A stretch of 64,000 nt of DNA from Vagococcus elongatus. GTDB lineage: Bacteria; Bacillota; Bacilli; Lactobacillales; Vagococcaceae. The DNA lies in contig NZ_NGKA01000012.1 of assembly GCF_003987645.1 (NCBI RefSeq), positions 26,248 to 90,247 of the forward strand, given 5' to 3'. The notes under the pieces are model-generated. The model worked only from the letters and a program-made list of their open reading frames with translations, was not told the DNA's origin and searched no databases. Both the position numbers and the translations under genes were made by a program. How positions within the stretch are numbered: position 1 is the stretch's first letter; each line of letters starts with the position of its first letter. Shown here in pieces: positions 30,106-39,464 of this stretch.

Positions 30106-30399
30106 ATGAAACAGCGTAAAGTTCCTTTAAGAAAATGTGTGGTTTCTGGAGAAATGAAAAACAAAAAAGAGATGATACGCATTGTCCGCTCTAAAGAAGG
30201 AGAGGTATCGATCGATCCTTCAGGAAAAATGCCGGGCCGTGGTGCTTACGTTTCTATTGAGCCGGAAGTGGCAAAGAAGGCACAGACAGAAGATATTCTT
30301 TCTCGGGTACTAAATGTAAAAATTTCTGATGAATTTTATCAAGAGCTGATAGATTATGTTACCCATCAAAAAGCAAGACAGGAATTGTTTGGAAAATGA
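30106..30399 (+). CDS. ylxR: YlxR (RnpM) family RNA-binding protein
   Basis: This 97-residue protein begins with the family box RKVPLRKCVVSGE and has SGKMPGRGAYV further on, where family members bind RNA. In Bacillus the protein has been linked to RNase P modulation. It sits in its conserved place between nusA and ylxQ and overlaps ylxQ by four bases (ATGA). Confidence 0.93.
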   Translation: MKQRKVPLRKCVVSGEMKNKKEMIRIVRSKEGEVSIDPSGKMPGRGAYVSIEPEVAKKAQTEDILSRVLNVKISDEFYQELIDYVTHQKARQELFGK

Positions 30400-30701
30400 A
30401 TAATCGCGAAAAAGCGTTAAACTTATTAGGGATGGCCACGAGAGCAGGGAAAATCGTTTCCGGTGAAGGGCTTGTTTTGCAAGATATCCGGGCTCGAAAA
30501 GTCCAGCTCGTACTATTAGCAGAAGATGCCAGTGCCAATACCCGAAAAAAACTCACAGATAAATGTTCTCATTATCAAATTCCTTGTTATTCACTGTTCA
30601 CTCAAACTGAAATCAGTCAAGCAATTGGCAAAACACGAATGGTTTGTGGGGTGAAAGACAAAGGATTTGCTGAGAAACTAAGGGAGTTAATATCAAGTTA
30701 G
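30396..30701 (+). CDS. ylxQ: L7Ae-family RNA-binding protein YlxQ
   Basis: This 101-residue L7Ae/L30e fold protein probably binds kink-turn RNA. Visible family features are LLGMATRAGKIVSGEG near the N-terminus and VLLAEDASANTRKKL. It overlaps ylxR by four bases and is followed 12 bases later by infB. The physiological partner is not settled in the family. Confidence 0.92.
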   Translation: MNNREKALNLLGMATRAGKIVSGEGLVLQDIRARKVQLVLLAEDASANTRKKLTDKCSHYQIPCYSLFTQTEISQAIGKTRMVCGVKDKGFAEKLRELISS

Positions 30702-30713
30702 GAAGGTGATTGC

Positions 30714-33407
30714 ATGGGAAAAAAAAGAATTTATGAATTAGCCAAAGAAATCAATCAATCAAGTAAGGCGGTTATCGATAAAGCTAAAACACTTGGGATT
30801 GAAGTGAAAAATCATATGGCGACCGTTGACAGCTCTCAAGCTGAAAAGATTAGTCATGCGTTTAGAGCAAAAGCAGCTAGTCAAAAACAACAACCAGCGC
30901 AGTCCAAACAACCCTCAACACAGAAAAATCAGCAACAACAGCAAGACAATCAAGCAAGAGGGAGCCAAAAGCATCAGCAAAACCGCTCCCAGCAAATGAA
31001 CAAGAAACCGACGCACCAAGCTAGTCGTTCGCAAACGGGTCATAAGCCGGCGACAGGCCAGAGACACCCACAATCTGGCAACGAGGCTCGGACCAATCAA
31101 AACAGACAAAATAATCCGCAACAAACTACTAGCGGCAAGAAAGAGCAAACGACTTATATGAATAAAAACCAATCAAAAAGTAGTACACAAAATAAAAATC
31201 AACAACGTCCGGCACAGAAAACTCAACATTCTAAACAAGGGGGACAACAGCAGAGCAACAGACCGCAAGGAAAAAATGTTCAGCAAGGGAACAAACCCCA
31301 AGGTCAAAATGTTCAGCAAGGGAATAAACCCCAAGGACAGAATGTCCAACGAGGAAACAAACCCCAAGGTCAAAATGTGCAACAAGGGAATAAACCCCAA
31401 GGACAAAACAAAACTAATCAGCAGCCAGCCAGAACTCAAGGGCAGGCTAAACAGCAAACCGGAAATAAACAACAAGGGGCTCAGCAAGGGGCTCAAGGTA
31501 GTAACCGTTCCAAAAATTTCCGTGGAGATAATCGTCAGCAAGGTAATTACCAAAACCGGAATAAATTTAATAAGCGGGGCAGAAAAGGGAAACAACATAG
31601 ACAACAGTCTACGAAACCAGCGGTACCTGCACGTAAATTTAGAGAACTGCCTGAAGTTTTAGTCTACACTGAAGGTATGAATGTTGCTGAGATTTCAAAG
31701 AAAATATATCGTGAGCCGGCAGAAATCATTAAAAAGCTATTCATGCTTGGCGTGGTTGTCAATCAAAACCAAGCACTGGATAAGGATACTATTGAACTTT
31801 TGGCTACTGATTATGGCATCGAAGCTGAAGAAAAAGTTCAAGTTGATGTGGCGGATATTGATAAATTCTTCGAACCAGAAGCAATAATTCAAGAAAACCT
31901 AGTCACACGTCCTCCTGTTGTCACAATTATGGGACACGTTGACCATGGTAAAACCACATTGTTGGACACTCTTCGCCACACGAAAGTTTCTTTAGGTGAA
32001 GCAGGCGGGATTACTCAGCATATTGGAGCTTATCAGATTGAGATTGAAGGAAAACCAATCACGTTCCTTGATACGCCGGGACACGCGGCCTTTACCAGCA
32101 TGCGTGCACGCGGAGCGAGTATCACTGACATTACGATTCTAGTGGTTGCCGCAGATGATGGTGTCATGCCGCAGACTGTCGAAGCAATCAATCATGCGAA
32201 AGCAGCGGATGTACCCATCATTGTTGCAGTCAACAAAATCGATAAACCTTCAGCTAATCCTGACCGGGTCATGCAGGAATTGAGTGAACACGGCTTAATT
32301 CCAGAAGATTGGGGCGGCGATACGATCTTTGTCCCAATTTCTGCTAAGTTTGGTAAAAATATTGATGACTTGCTGGAAATGATCTTGCTTGTTTCTGAAG
32401 TTCAGGAACTAAAAGCTGACCCTACACAGCGGGCAATCGGAACAGTGATTGAAGCTCGTTTGGACAAAGGAAAAGGTGCCGTAGCCACGTTGTTAGTTCA
32501 GCAGGGGACATTACGAGTCGGAGACCCAATCGTTGTGGGCAATACGTTTGGCCGTGTCCGTGTGATGACAAATGATGTGGGCCGCCGTGAAAAAGCTGCT
32601 GGACCGTCTTCACCAGTTGAAATTACTGGTTTGAATGATGTGCCACAGGCTGGAGATCATTTTGTGACATTCGAAGATGAAAAAACCGCACGTGCTGCAG
32701 GTGAAGAACGTGCAAAACGAGCAGTTCTGGAACATCGTCATGCTAATACATTGGTCACTTTGGATAACTTGTTTGAAAGTTTGAAAGAGGGAGAACTAAA
32801 AGAAGTCAATGTCATTATCAAAGCGGACGTACAAGGTTCTGCAGAAGCTTTGGCAGCAAGTCTGAAGAAAATTGATGTAGAGGGTGTCCGAGTAAAAATT
32901 GTCCACTCTGCCGTCGGAGCAATCAATGAAAGTGATATTACTCTTGCAACAGCAAGTAATGCAATCATCATTGGTTTCAACGTTCGTGCCACACCTCAGG
33001 CCAAAACTCAGGCAGAAGGGGACACAGTTGATATTCGTCTGCATCGTGTCATCTATCGTGCCATCGAAGAAATAGAAACTGCCATGAAGGGCATGCTTGA
33101 TCCTGAATATCAGGAGAAGATCACCGGACAAATGGTGGTTCGCGAAACATATAAAGTATCCAAAGTCGGCACCATCGCCGGTTGTTATGTGACAGATGGG
33201 CATATCGAAAGAGATAGCGGTGTTCGTGTCATTCGTGACAGCATTGTTATTTTTGAAGGCAAGCTTGCCAGTCTGAAGCGTTTCAAAGACGACGTCAAAG
33301 AAGTCAAAGCGGGTTATGAATGCGGTGCTATGATCGAAAACTTTAATGACCTTAAAGTTGATGATGTCGTTGAAGGATTTATTATGGAAGAAATAAAAGT
33401 CGTTTAG
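30714..33407 (+). CDS. infB: translation initiation factor IF-2
   Basis: IF-2 (897 residues) delivers initiator tRNA to the ribosome. The first 40 residues are the IF2_N domain ([14 protein letters not shown]). A long Gln/Asn-rich, low-complexity linker (about 50-300) follows, then a second IF2_N domain (about 320-370) and the GTPase domain with G1 GHVDHGKTT (about 406-414), DTPGHAAF and NKIDKP. Domains II, III and the fMet-tRNA-binding C2 domain complete it. The linker contains a 33-base tandem repeat. The ribosome site is GGAAGGTG. Confidence 0.97.
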   Translation: MGKKRIYELAKEINQSSKAVIDKAKTLGIEVKNHMATVDSSQAEKISHAFRAKAASQKQQPAQSKQPSTQKNQQQQQDNQARGSQKHQQNRSQQMNKKPTHQASRSQTGHKPATGQRHPQSGNEARTNQNRQNNPQQTTSGKKEQTTYMNKNQSKSSTQNKNQQRPAQKTQHSKQGGQQQSNRPQGKNVQQGNKPQGQNVQQGNKPQGQNVQRGNKPQGQNVQQGNKPQGQNKTNQQPARTQGQAKQQTGNKQQGAQQGAQGSNRSKNFRGDNRQQGNYQNRNKFNKRGRKGKQHRQQSTKPAVPARKFRELPEVLVYTEGMNVAEISKKIYREPAEIIKKLFMLGVVVNQNQALDKDTIELLATDYGIEAEEKVQVDVADIDKFFEPEAIIQENLVTRPPVVTIMGHVDHGKTTLLDTLRHTKVSLGEAGGITQHIGAYQIEIEGKPITFLDTPGHAAFTSMRARGASITDITILVVAADDGVMPQTVEAINHAKAADVPIIVAVNKIDKPSANPDRVMQELSEHGLIPEDWGGDTIFVPISAKFGKNIDDLLEMILLVSEVQELKADPTQRAIGTVIEARLDKGKGAVATLLVQQGTLRVGDPIVVGNTFGRVRVMTNDVGRREKAAGPSSPVEITGLNDVPQAGDHFVTFEDEKTARAAGEERAKRAVLEHRHANTLVTLDNLFESLKEGELKEVNVIIKADVQGSAEALAASLKKIDVEGVRVKIVHSAVGAINESDITLATASNAIIIGFNVRATPQAKTQAEGDTVDIRLHRVIYRAIEEIETAMKGMLDPEYQEKITGQMVVRETYKVSKVGTIAGCYVTDGHIERDSGVRVIRDSIVIFEGKLASLKRFKDDVKEVKAGYECGAMIENFNDLKVDDVVEGFIMEEIKVV
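31263..31415 (+). repeat. infB: 33-bp tandem repeat inside infB
   Basis: Four full copies of a 33-base unit (starts at 31263, 31296, 31329 and 31362) plus a partial fifth. Each encodes the 11 residues [11 protein letters not shown] with small variations. The repeats keep frame and lie in the disordered linker of IF-2. Confidence 0.9.
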
Positions 33408-33493
33408 CCTGGAATTATCCGCGAAACTTTTACTTTTAACAAGTCAATCTTTAGTGAGCTGGAAATCAGGCTGATAAGTAAGAGGAGAAGACC

Positions 33494-33844
33494 ATGACAA
33501 AATATCGTGCACGTAGAGTAGCGCAGGAAATCCAAAAAGAAGTTAATGATATTCTGCAAAAAAAAGTTCGTGACCCTCGAGTAGAAGGAGTGACAATCAC
33601 AGAAGTCTCTGTTACAGGAGATCTGCAAGAGGCAACGATTTACTACAGTACTTTATCGGATGAGGCAGAAGATGTCAAAGAAGTACAAGCTGGTTTCGAT
33701 AAAGCAAAAGGTTTAATTCGTAAAGAATTAGGCGCTCGTCTGCAGATTTACAGAACACCAGAATTGTTTTTCAAGCGAGATGAGTCGGTTGCCTACGGGA
33801 GTCGGATAGACGAATTGATTCGAGAAATGAATAAAAAAGATTAA
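33494..33844 (+). CDS. rbfA: ribosome-binding factor A
   Basis: RbfA (116 residues) binds the 30S subunit during late maturation. It starts TKYRARRVAQEIQKEVNDIL and has the KH-like core with VTITEVSVTGDLQEATIYYS. It lies 86 bases after infB, preceded by an AAGAGGAGA ribosome site, and ends the operon at a terminator. Confidence 0.95.
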   Translation: MTKYRARRVAQEIQKEVNDILQKKVRDPRVEGVTITEVSVTGDLQEATIYYSTLSDEAEDVKEVQAGFDKAKGLIRKELGARLQIYRTPELFFKRDESVAYGSRIDELIREMNKKD

Positions 33845-33848
33845 TGAT

Positions 33849-33893
33849 AAAATCCTGAGGAATTCTCTGAGAAGATTTTCTTCGGGATTTTTT
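33849..33893 (+). terminator. intrinsic terminator after rbfA
   Basis: Stem AAATCCTGAG / CTTCGGGATTT with wobble pairs, followed by a run of T. Confidence 0.8.
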
Positions 33894-34038
33894 TTGAAAA
33901 AAATATTTTAACAAAAGTGTATGAGTTTTTTGATTTTCTGTTGTGAGTATTTATGAAAAATTGTCAAAGATCTTTTTGACATAACCTTGCTAGTTGAAAA
34001 GGGAAGTTTTAACAGTGGTAACAACTATATGAAAATAC

Positions 34039-34067
34039 TTTAAAAGCTTTGAAAATATTGCTATAAT
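34039..34067 (+). promoter_or_regulatory. promoter of lepA
   Basis: Extended -10 TGCTATAAT (hexamer 34062-34067) with a weak -35 TTTAAA (34039-34044) at 17 bases. Confidence 0.6.
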
Positions 34068-34105
34068 TAAACATGCTGATTGAAAAGAAAGTAGGAATTT
34101 TTTAG

Positions 34106-35941
34106 ATGGATATAGAAAAATTAAGAGAGAGGCAGAGTAAGATTCGGAATTTTTCGATTATTGCTCATATTGACCACGGGAAGTCGACGCTGGCAGACCG
34201 GATTCTCCAGCAAACTGAGACTGTATCGACCCGTGAAATGCAAGATCAATTATTAGATTCCATGGACTTGGAAAGAGAGCGTGGCATCACTATCAAGTTG
34301 AACACAGTGGAACTTACGTATAAGGCTAAAGATGGGGAGGAGTATATTTTTCATTTGATTGATACTCCCGGCCATGTGGACTTTACTTATGAAGTTTCTC
34401 GAAGTTTAGCTGCTTGTGAAGGAGCAATATTAGTTGTCGATGCTGCTCAAGGTATTGAGGCACAGACGTTAGCTAATGTTTATTTAGCCGTTGATAATGA
34501 CTTGGAAATACTTCCGGTCATCAATAAAATAGATTTGCCTGCAGCAGATCCTGAAAAAGTTCGTCAAGAAATCGAAGACGTTGTGGGGATTGATGCTAGT
34601 GAGGCGGTTTTGGCTAGTGCTAAAGCCGGCATAGGTATCGAAGATATTTTAGAGCAGATTGTTGAAAAAGTCCCTGCACCTACGGGAGATTTAGATGCAC
34701 CTTTAAAGGCTTTGATTTTCGATTCGGTTTACGACAGCTATCGCGGGGTCGTCCTGAACATACGAGTTATAGACGGCATGGTGAAGCCCGGAGATGAAAT
34801 TATGCTGATGCAAAATGGCAAGAAGTTTGAAGTAACAGAGGTGGGAATTTTTTCACCAAAACCAGTGTCGCGTGATATCTTATCGGTAGGAGATGTAGGG
34901 TATATCACAGCAAGTATCAAGACTGTCCAAGATACACAAGTCGGGGATACGGTCACTCTGGCTAACAATCCTGCCAGTGAGCCGTTGGAAGGTTACCGTA
35001 AATTAAATCCCATGGTTTATTGCGGACTCTATCCAATTGACACATCAAAATATAATGATTTGCGTGAAGCTCTGGAAAAATTGCAATTGAATGATTCTGC
35101 TTTGGACTTTGAACCGGAAACATCTCAGGCATTGGGTTTTGGTTTCCGTTGCGGGTTCTTAGGCTTGCTCCACATGGATGTGATACAGGAACGTTTGGAA
35201 CGTGAATTTAATCTGGATTTGATTACAACGGCTCCTTCAGTTATTTATCATGTTTTAAAAACAGATGGAGAAAGAATCGTCGTAGACAACCCTGCGGATT
35301 TTCCCGAACAAGGACTTATTGATTATGTAGAAGAGCCTTATGTCAAAGCATCAATCATGGTGCCTAATGATTATGTCGGTGCAGTGATGGAATTGTCCCA
35401 GCGTAAACGGGGAGATTTTGTCACGATGGACTACTTGGATGCTTACCGGGTAAACGTAGTGTATGAACTGCCCTTGTCAGAAATCGTCTTTGACTTTTTT
35501 GATAGATTGAAATCTCATACAAAAGGTTATGCGTCTTTGGATTATGAAATTATTGGTTACAAACCAAGCAAATTAGTAAAAATGGAAATTTTGTTGAATG
35601 GAGAAAAAGTAGATGCATTAAGTTTCATCGTCCACAAAGAATTTGCTTACGATCGTGGAAAAGCCATTGTCGAAAAATTAAAGGCATTGATTCCGCGCCA
35701 GCAATTTGAAGTGCCGGTGCAGGCAGCTATTGGTCAAAAAATAGTGTCCCGTTCTAATATCAAAGCGTTACGAAAAAATGTCTTGGCAAAATGTTATGGC
35801 GGGGATGTTTCTCGTAAACGTAAGTTGCTGGAAAAACAAAAAGAGGGTAAGAAACGGATGAAATCCATCGGTTCCGTGGAAGTCCCTCAAGAAGCCTTCA
35901 TGGCAGTGCTTAAGATGGATGAGGACACACCAAACAAATAA
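34106..35941 (+). CDS. lepA: elongation factor 4 (LepA)
   Basis: LepA (611 residues) is a ribosomal GTPase that acts on stalled or back-translocating ribosomes. The G domain shows [18 protein letters not shown] and NKIDLPAAD. Domains II, III and V follow, then the LepA-specific C-terminal domain with [24 protein letters not shown]. The start ATG follows TAGGAAT. It is the last recognisable core gene before the accessory region. Confidence 0.97.
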   Translation: MDIEKLRERQSKIRNFSIIAHIDHGKSTLADRILQQTETVSTREMQDQLLDSMDLERERGITIKLNTVELTYKAKDGEEYIFHLIDTPGHVDFTYEVSRSLAACEGAILVVDAAQGIEAQTLANVYLAVDNDLEILPVINKIDLPAADPEKVRQEIEDVVGIDASEAVLASAKAGIGIEDILEQIVEKVPAPTGDLDAPLKALIFDSVYDSYRGVVLNIRVIDGMVKPGDEIMLMQNGKKFEVTEVGIFSPKPVSRDILSVGDVGYITASIKTVQDTQVGDTVTLANNPASEPLEGYRKLNPMVYCGLYPIDTSKYNDLREALEKLQLNDSALDFEPETSQALGFGFRCGFLGLLHMDVIQERLEREFNLDLITTAPSVIYHVLKTDGERIVVDNPADFPEQGLIDYVEEPYVKASIMVPNDYVGAVMELSQRKRGDFVTMDYLDAYRVNVVYELPLSEIVFDFFDRLKSHTKGYASLDYEIIGYKPSKLVKMEILLNGEKVDALSFIVHKEFAYDRGKAIVEKLKALIPRQQFEVPVQAAIGQKIVSRSNIKALRKNVLAKCYGGDVSRKRKLLEKQKEGKKRMKSIGSVEVPQEAFMAVLKMDEDTPNK

Positions 35942-36051
35942 GAATTTTAAAATCGATAACCTTATTTATAAGCGTGTATAGTCCGCTGTTAATTGATAAA
36001 ACTTCTTTGATAGCTGATTTTGGCTGTCACAGCGGTTGTCACAAACAAAAT

Positions 36052-36093
36052 ATGCCAAAGTGGGACATTTTATTTAAGTCTCATGATTGGCAT
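36052..36093 (+). promoter_or_regulatory. long inverted repeat upstream of a short peptide frame
   Basis: ATGCCAA (36052-36058) pairs with TTGGCAT (36087-36093), and GTGGGAC (36060-36066) pairs with GTCTCAT (36078-36084) with wobbles. The loop is 11 bases. A TAGAAT -10-like box overlaps its right end. It may be an operator or an RNA structure. Confidence 0.45.
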
Positions 36094-36131
36094 AGAATGA
36101 AAGTATCTTCTAAAAAGGAGGTACTTTTTTT

Positions 36132-36206
36132 ATGGCTAAAAAAAGTGATGGCTCAGAAATTGAATTTGCTTGTCCTGAAAAAGAAGCGCTTATCAAATTG
36201 GACTGA
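36132..36206 (+). CDS. possible 24-residue peptide with strong ribosome site
   Basis: The ATG is preceded by AAAAGGAGG at ten bases, much stronger than expected by chance, and by the inverted repeat at 36052-36093. The peptide starts MAKKSDGSEIEF and ends after EALIKLD; it has one cysteine. It may be a complete micro-ORF or the N-terminal stub of a decayed gene. No family is recognised. Confidence 0.3.
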   Translation: MAKKSDGSEIEFACPEKEALIKLD

Positions 36207-36402
36207 TGGAGATGAAATCAAAAGATGTTGGTCAGGTAAAAAAATTCTGCTTAGCATCTTTTTTGTTATTTTATTATGAAAACTCATTCATTAAGAATCT
36301 TTTTAATCGTATATCCTTAAAGAATTTGATCATGAAATACAAAATGAGAGTTAAATTAAGTATGAATAGACAACCTACAAATTGCTTTAAAAACTTTATA
36401 TG

Positions 36403-36470
36403 AAACGACATCAGATAGACTCTTTAAGAAAGCAAAATGAGTATCTGATGTCGTTTGTTTTATTTTGTGA
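36403..36470 (+). terminator. strong hairpin terminator
   Basis: Perfect 15-base stem AAACGACATCAGATA / TATCTGATGTCGTTT (36403-36417 / 36442-36456) with a 24-base loop and a T-rich tail on the plus strand. Confidence 0.75.
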
Positions 36471-36489
36471 TTAAGGTTGATTTCTAGTT

Positions 36490-37470
36490 TTATAATGTTG
36501 TTTTTTTCGGGATTAATGTTGCGGCCACAACATTTTCATGAGCAATATATGTTTCCAGTGAATTTATGGCAATTTGAGCCATTAGTGGAATATTTTGATC
36601 AATTGATGTGATTGGATAAATGGCATAATCAGATACTGGGGAATTATCATATCCAATAATTTCAATATTTTCTGGAATTTTGATTCCTCTGCGAATACAA
36701 TCCCTCTGAAGCATGTTGGCAATATCATCATTAGAGCAGAAAACACCGATTTTTTTGTCAGTATATTTATCTAGCAAAGTCCCCACGATAGCTGACATTG
36801 CTTTCGAAGCTATTTCCGAATAAGGATCTGTTAAATCTTCTTGGATAATCGTTTCATGAGGCATATTTCTAACTGCTAGTTCGAATCCTACAATACGCTT
36901 AAATGAGGGCCAATTTTCATAGTAGCCGTTATTTATATGGATTAACACCTCACAGCCATCTTCAATTAATTTTTCTCCTGCAAGTTTACCACCCGTATAG
37001 TTGTCACTATTTATTTGACAGTAATTTCCTCCGGATCGTTCAATAGAAATGATTGGAACATCAAGTTTTTCTATATCTGAAGGGCTTAAAATATGACTAA
37101 GCAAGACAATACCCTTCACCCGATAAGATTTAAGCCTATCAATCATGGCTAGTTCTTCTTCTCTTGTATCCCTTGAGGTATAGACAATAAAACTGTAATC
37201 TTTTTCTTCACCATATTGAATTAGTTGGTTCAATAGTTCCGTGTAAAAGCTAAGATGCAGTTGAGGGAAAATAATACCAACAAGGTTTGATTTTCCGGTG
37301 ACTAAAATTCTTGCAACATTGTCTTGACTATAGTTAAGCTCTTGAATTGTCGCCTGAATTTTGTCCTTTGTTTTTTTTGATAATAAATGGGGTTTATTGA
37401 AATACCTTGAAACTGTAGTCAATGAAACGCCACTCTTTTCTGCAATTTCTTTTATTCCGACTTTATCCAT
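36490..37470 (-). CDS. LacI-family transcriptional regulator of the fructan/DFA island
   Basis: This 326-residue regulator has the LacI helix-turn-helix at residues 5-24 (IKEIAEKSGVSLTTVSRYFN), a hinge near residue 50 and a periplasmic-binding-protein-like effector domain (about 60-326). It is transcribed away from the transporter genes. Its own promoter holds a perfect palindrome, TACAACGTTGTA, so autorepression is likely. The effector is probably a sugar handled by the neighbouring genes, such as a difructose anhydride, inulobiose or fructose (inference). It is a local rather than a global regulator; it lacks the overall look of CcpA. Confidence 0.9.
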   Translation of the reverse strand: MDKVGIKEIAEKSGVSLTTVSRYFNKPHLLSKKTKDKIQATIQELNYSQDNVARILVTGKSNLVGIIFPQLHLSFYTELLNQLIQYGEEKDYSFIVYTSRDTREEELAMIDRLKSYRVKGIVLLSHILSPSDIEKLDVPIISIERSGGNYCQINSDNYTGGKLAGEKLIEDGCEVLIHINNGYYENWPSFKRIVGFELAVRNMPHETIIQEDLTDPYSEIASKAMSAIVGTLLDKYTDKKIGVFCSNDDIANMLQRDCIRRGIKIPENIEIIGYDNSPVSDYAIYPITSIDQNIPLMAQIAINSLETYIAHENVVAATLIPKKTTL

Positions 37471-37550
37471 ACTCGTACCTTTCTATGCCTAATGATTGTT
37501 CCTGCAAAAAATTGTTGTTCTATTGGGAGGATTTCATCGGCTGAGATTCT

Positions 37551-37583
37551 AATGTTGTACGTCTATCATACAACGTTGTACGT
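37551..37583. promoter_or_regulatory. predicted LacI-family operator
   Basis: A perfect 12-base palindrome, TACAACGTTGTA (37569-37580), lies within two direct copies of AA(T/C)GTTGTACGT (37551-37562 and 37572-37583), spaced 21 bases or two helical turns apart. It overlaps the promoter of the LacI gene. Confidence 0.75.
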
Positions 37584-37593
37584 TATATTTCAA
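37565..37593 (-). promoter_or_regulatory. promoter of the LacI gene
   Basis: On the minus strand: -35 TTGAAA (plus 37588-37593), 17-base spacer, -10 TATGAT (plus 37565-37570). The predicted operator fills the spacer and -10. Confidence 0.75.
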
Positions 37594-37599
37594 GATAAA

Positions 37600-37615
37600 A
37601 TGAAAATATTTTCAT
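37600..37615. promoter_or_regulatory. perfect 16-bp AT-rich palindrome
   Basis: ATGAAAATATTTTCAT is a perfect palindrome, six bases upstream of the -35 of the LacI promoter. A partial copy, AAATATTTTCA, follows at about 37627-37637. The binding factor is unknown. Confidence 0.4.
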
Positions 37616-37813
37616 AAAAATGAATAAAATATTTTCAGTTATCAGAAGGAGAACAGTACTAATTTTAGTTTAATTGTGAACCACTTCTTTTACCAGCCCT
37701 TTTTGTTAATTTGACAAATGAAATTTTAAAAAGTACATCTCTTAACGATTTACTTACTTTGAAGTAAAAAGAAAGATAGGTATTAATAAACACGATCGGA
37801 ATGAAATTATTTT

Positions 37814-37827
37814 TGAAAACGTTTGAC
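37814..37827 (+). promoter_or_regulatory. cre-like sequence overlapping the transporter promoter
   Basis: TGAAAACGTTTGAC has a good left half and CG centre of a CcpA cre site, but the right half is degenerate. It overlaps the -35 box, where CcpA binding would repress. Confidence 0.4.
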
Positions 37828-37851
37828 AATAAAAGTTTCATATATTATACT
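37823..37851 (+). promoter_or_regulatory. sigma-A promoter of the fructan/DFA operon
   Basis: -35 TTGACA (37823-37828), 17-base spacer, -10 TATACT (37846-37851). The 5' leader would be about 275 nt and contains the inverted repeat GGAAATTT/AAATTTCC (38006-38013 / 38042-38049). Confidence 0.85.
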
Positions 37852-38133
37852 AAAATCATAGAAAGGCAATCAAACAATTGAGAAAGGAGAAAAGTAAAGG
37901 GTGTCATGCTGCTAGTTCAAGGGAGTTGGTTTTAATTTAACACCGGAATAATAGGTATGTTGTGCTTGGTATGATAAATGTTTGGGTGGGTTTGATGTCA
38001 CTATTGGAAATTTTTTCAACCGTTCGTAGATGTAACCGTTTAAATTTCCGGATGATACTCATAGTGAAACTAACATTTATATTATGTTCAAGAAAATTTA
38101 ATTAATAAGAGATTGGGAAAGGTAGTGTAATAA

Positions 38134-39441
38134 GTGAAAAAAATGAAGAAGAGAACAATAAGAAGATTAGCGATTGTTGGAATAGGACTTGTGAGTTCGT
38201 TGCTCCTAACAACTGGTTGTGGAAGGGAGGAAAATAAAACTGATTCTGCAAAAGACAAAAAACTTACAGTTCTTGTTGAAAGTGGAAGTCCAGCCGAAAC
38301 GGTGGCGAACAAGACTGCGGCAGAATTTAAAGAAAAAACAGGATATGAAGTTATAGTTGATTCTGTTCCTTACTCAGGTTTGTATGATAAAGTTTCTACT
38401 GAAATCAAAGCAAAGGCAGCTGCTCATGATGTTGTTAGTCTTGATGTGTTGTGGCTATCTGCATTTGAAAATGCTTTAACACCTCTTGATGAGTTTGTGG
38501 ATGACAAAATAACTGCGGATTTTCTTCCTACTTTGAAAGAAGGAGGGACGCTCAATGATAATTTGCTAGGGTTGCCGATGTGGATTAATAGTAAAGTACT
38601 TATTTACAGACAAGATTTATTTGAAGATGAAGCAAATAAAGCAGCATTTAACAAGGAATTTGGACATGAATTAAAAGTTCCGACTACTTGGGATGAGTAC
38701 AAAGAATGTGCTGAGTTTTTTACGAAGGATGATATGTACGGAACAGCAGTGTTTGGTATGGCTTCTGGGGATACTGTTTGCAGTTTCCTTGATCATGCCT
38801 CTCAGGCAGGTGCAATGCCGCTTGTTCTCAGTGATGATAATGAAGTGTTGGTAGATGAAAAGCCATATGTTGAAGCGTTGCAGTATCTTTGCGATCTTTA
38901 TGATGCAGGATACGTTCCTGAAGAAACATTGTCCATTGCTTCTACAGAAGCACAAGAGATGTTTAATAATGGAAAATTGGCTATGCAATTAAACTGGAGT
39001 CATCAATATCCGGCTGCCTACTCATTAAATTCAAGTAACGTGGGTGTTGCACCTATGATTGGTGGTGCCGATGGCGTTGCTGCAACGACTGGTCCATGGT
39101 ACCAATGTGTTATGAAAAATTCCGATAATCAAGAGATAGCGATAGATTATTTAAAATTTATGTATGACAATAACGAAAAATACATGACAGAAGGCTCTCT
39201 TAAAATTGCAGGAAGAACGTCAGTCTACGAAAAATATGCCTCAGATGCAGGAAATGAACATCTAACTGCTGTATTAGAAACGCTTGATAATGAGTATTCA
39301 CAAAATAGGCCAGCCACACCATCTTGGACTGAAATAGAAGAAGTTTTAGCTAAAGCTGTCCAATCAGCTTTATCTGGAAAATCAACTCCTGAAGATGCTC
39401 TTAAAAATGCGAAAACTGAAATTGAGTCCATTATAGAGTAA
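38134..39441 (+). CDS. ABC transporter sugar-binding lipoprotein
   Basis: This 435-residue extracellular solute-binding protein (family 1, CUT1 type) starts at GTG 38134 after AAAGG; an ATG at 38143 is an alternative. The lipobox LLTTGC puts the lipidated cysteine at residue 29. The mature part has the usual two-lobe pattern, with a GKLAMQLNWS box near residue 280. It captures the sugar for the two following permeases; given the neighbours, a difructose anhydride or short fructan is the likely ligand. Confidence 0.9.
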   Translation: MKKMKKRTIRRLAIVGIGLVSSLLLTTGCGREENKTDSAKDKKLTVLVESGSPAETVANKTAAEFKEKTGYEVIVDSVPYSGLYDKVSTEIKAKAAAHDVVSLDVLWLSAFENALTPLDEFVDDKITADFLPTLKEGGTLNDNLLGLPMWINSKVLIYRQDLFEDEANKAAFNKEFGHELKVPTTWDEYKECAEFFTKDDMYGTAVFGMASGDTVCSFLDHASQAGAMPLVLSDDNEVLVDEKPYVEALQYLCDLYDAGYVPEETLSIASTEAQEMFNNGKLAMQLNWSHQYPAAYSLNSSNVGVAPMIGGADGVAATTGPWYQCVMKNSDNQEIAIDYLKFMYDNNEKYMTEGSLKIAGRTSVYEKYASDAGNEHLTAVLETLDNEYSQNRPATPSWTEIEEVLAKAVQSALSGKSTPEDALKNAKTEIESIIE

Positions 39442-39464
39442 GACAAGAACAAGGAGGAAAGATC

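Larger units (their letters stand above)
35942..36489. other. intergenic region between lepA and the LacI gene
   Basis: Two overlapping frames of 101 and 65 codons here look like chance frames. More credible are a direct repeat TGTCACA (36025-36031 and 36037-36043), a long inverted repeat (36052-36093), a short peptide frame (36132-36206), a weak hairpin AAAAGATG...CATCTTTT (about 36219-36265) and a strong terminator (36403-36456). Confidence 0.5.

Noticed and set aside
31263..31415. Regular 33-bp repeats considered as a CRISPR array
   Set aside because: Repeats are directly adjacent without spacers, keep the infB reading frame and encode a protein repeat; no cas genes are near.
35974..36403. 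Overlapping frames of 101 and 65 codons after lepA
   Set aside because: Both lack ribosome sites and run through the inverted repeat; the short frame at 36132 has much better start signals.
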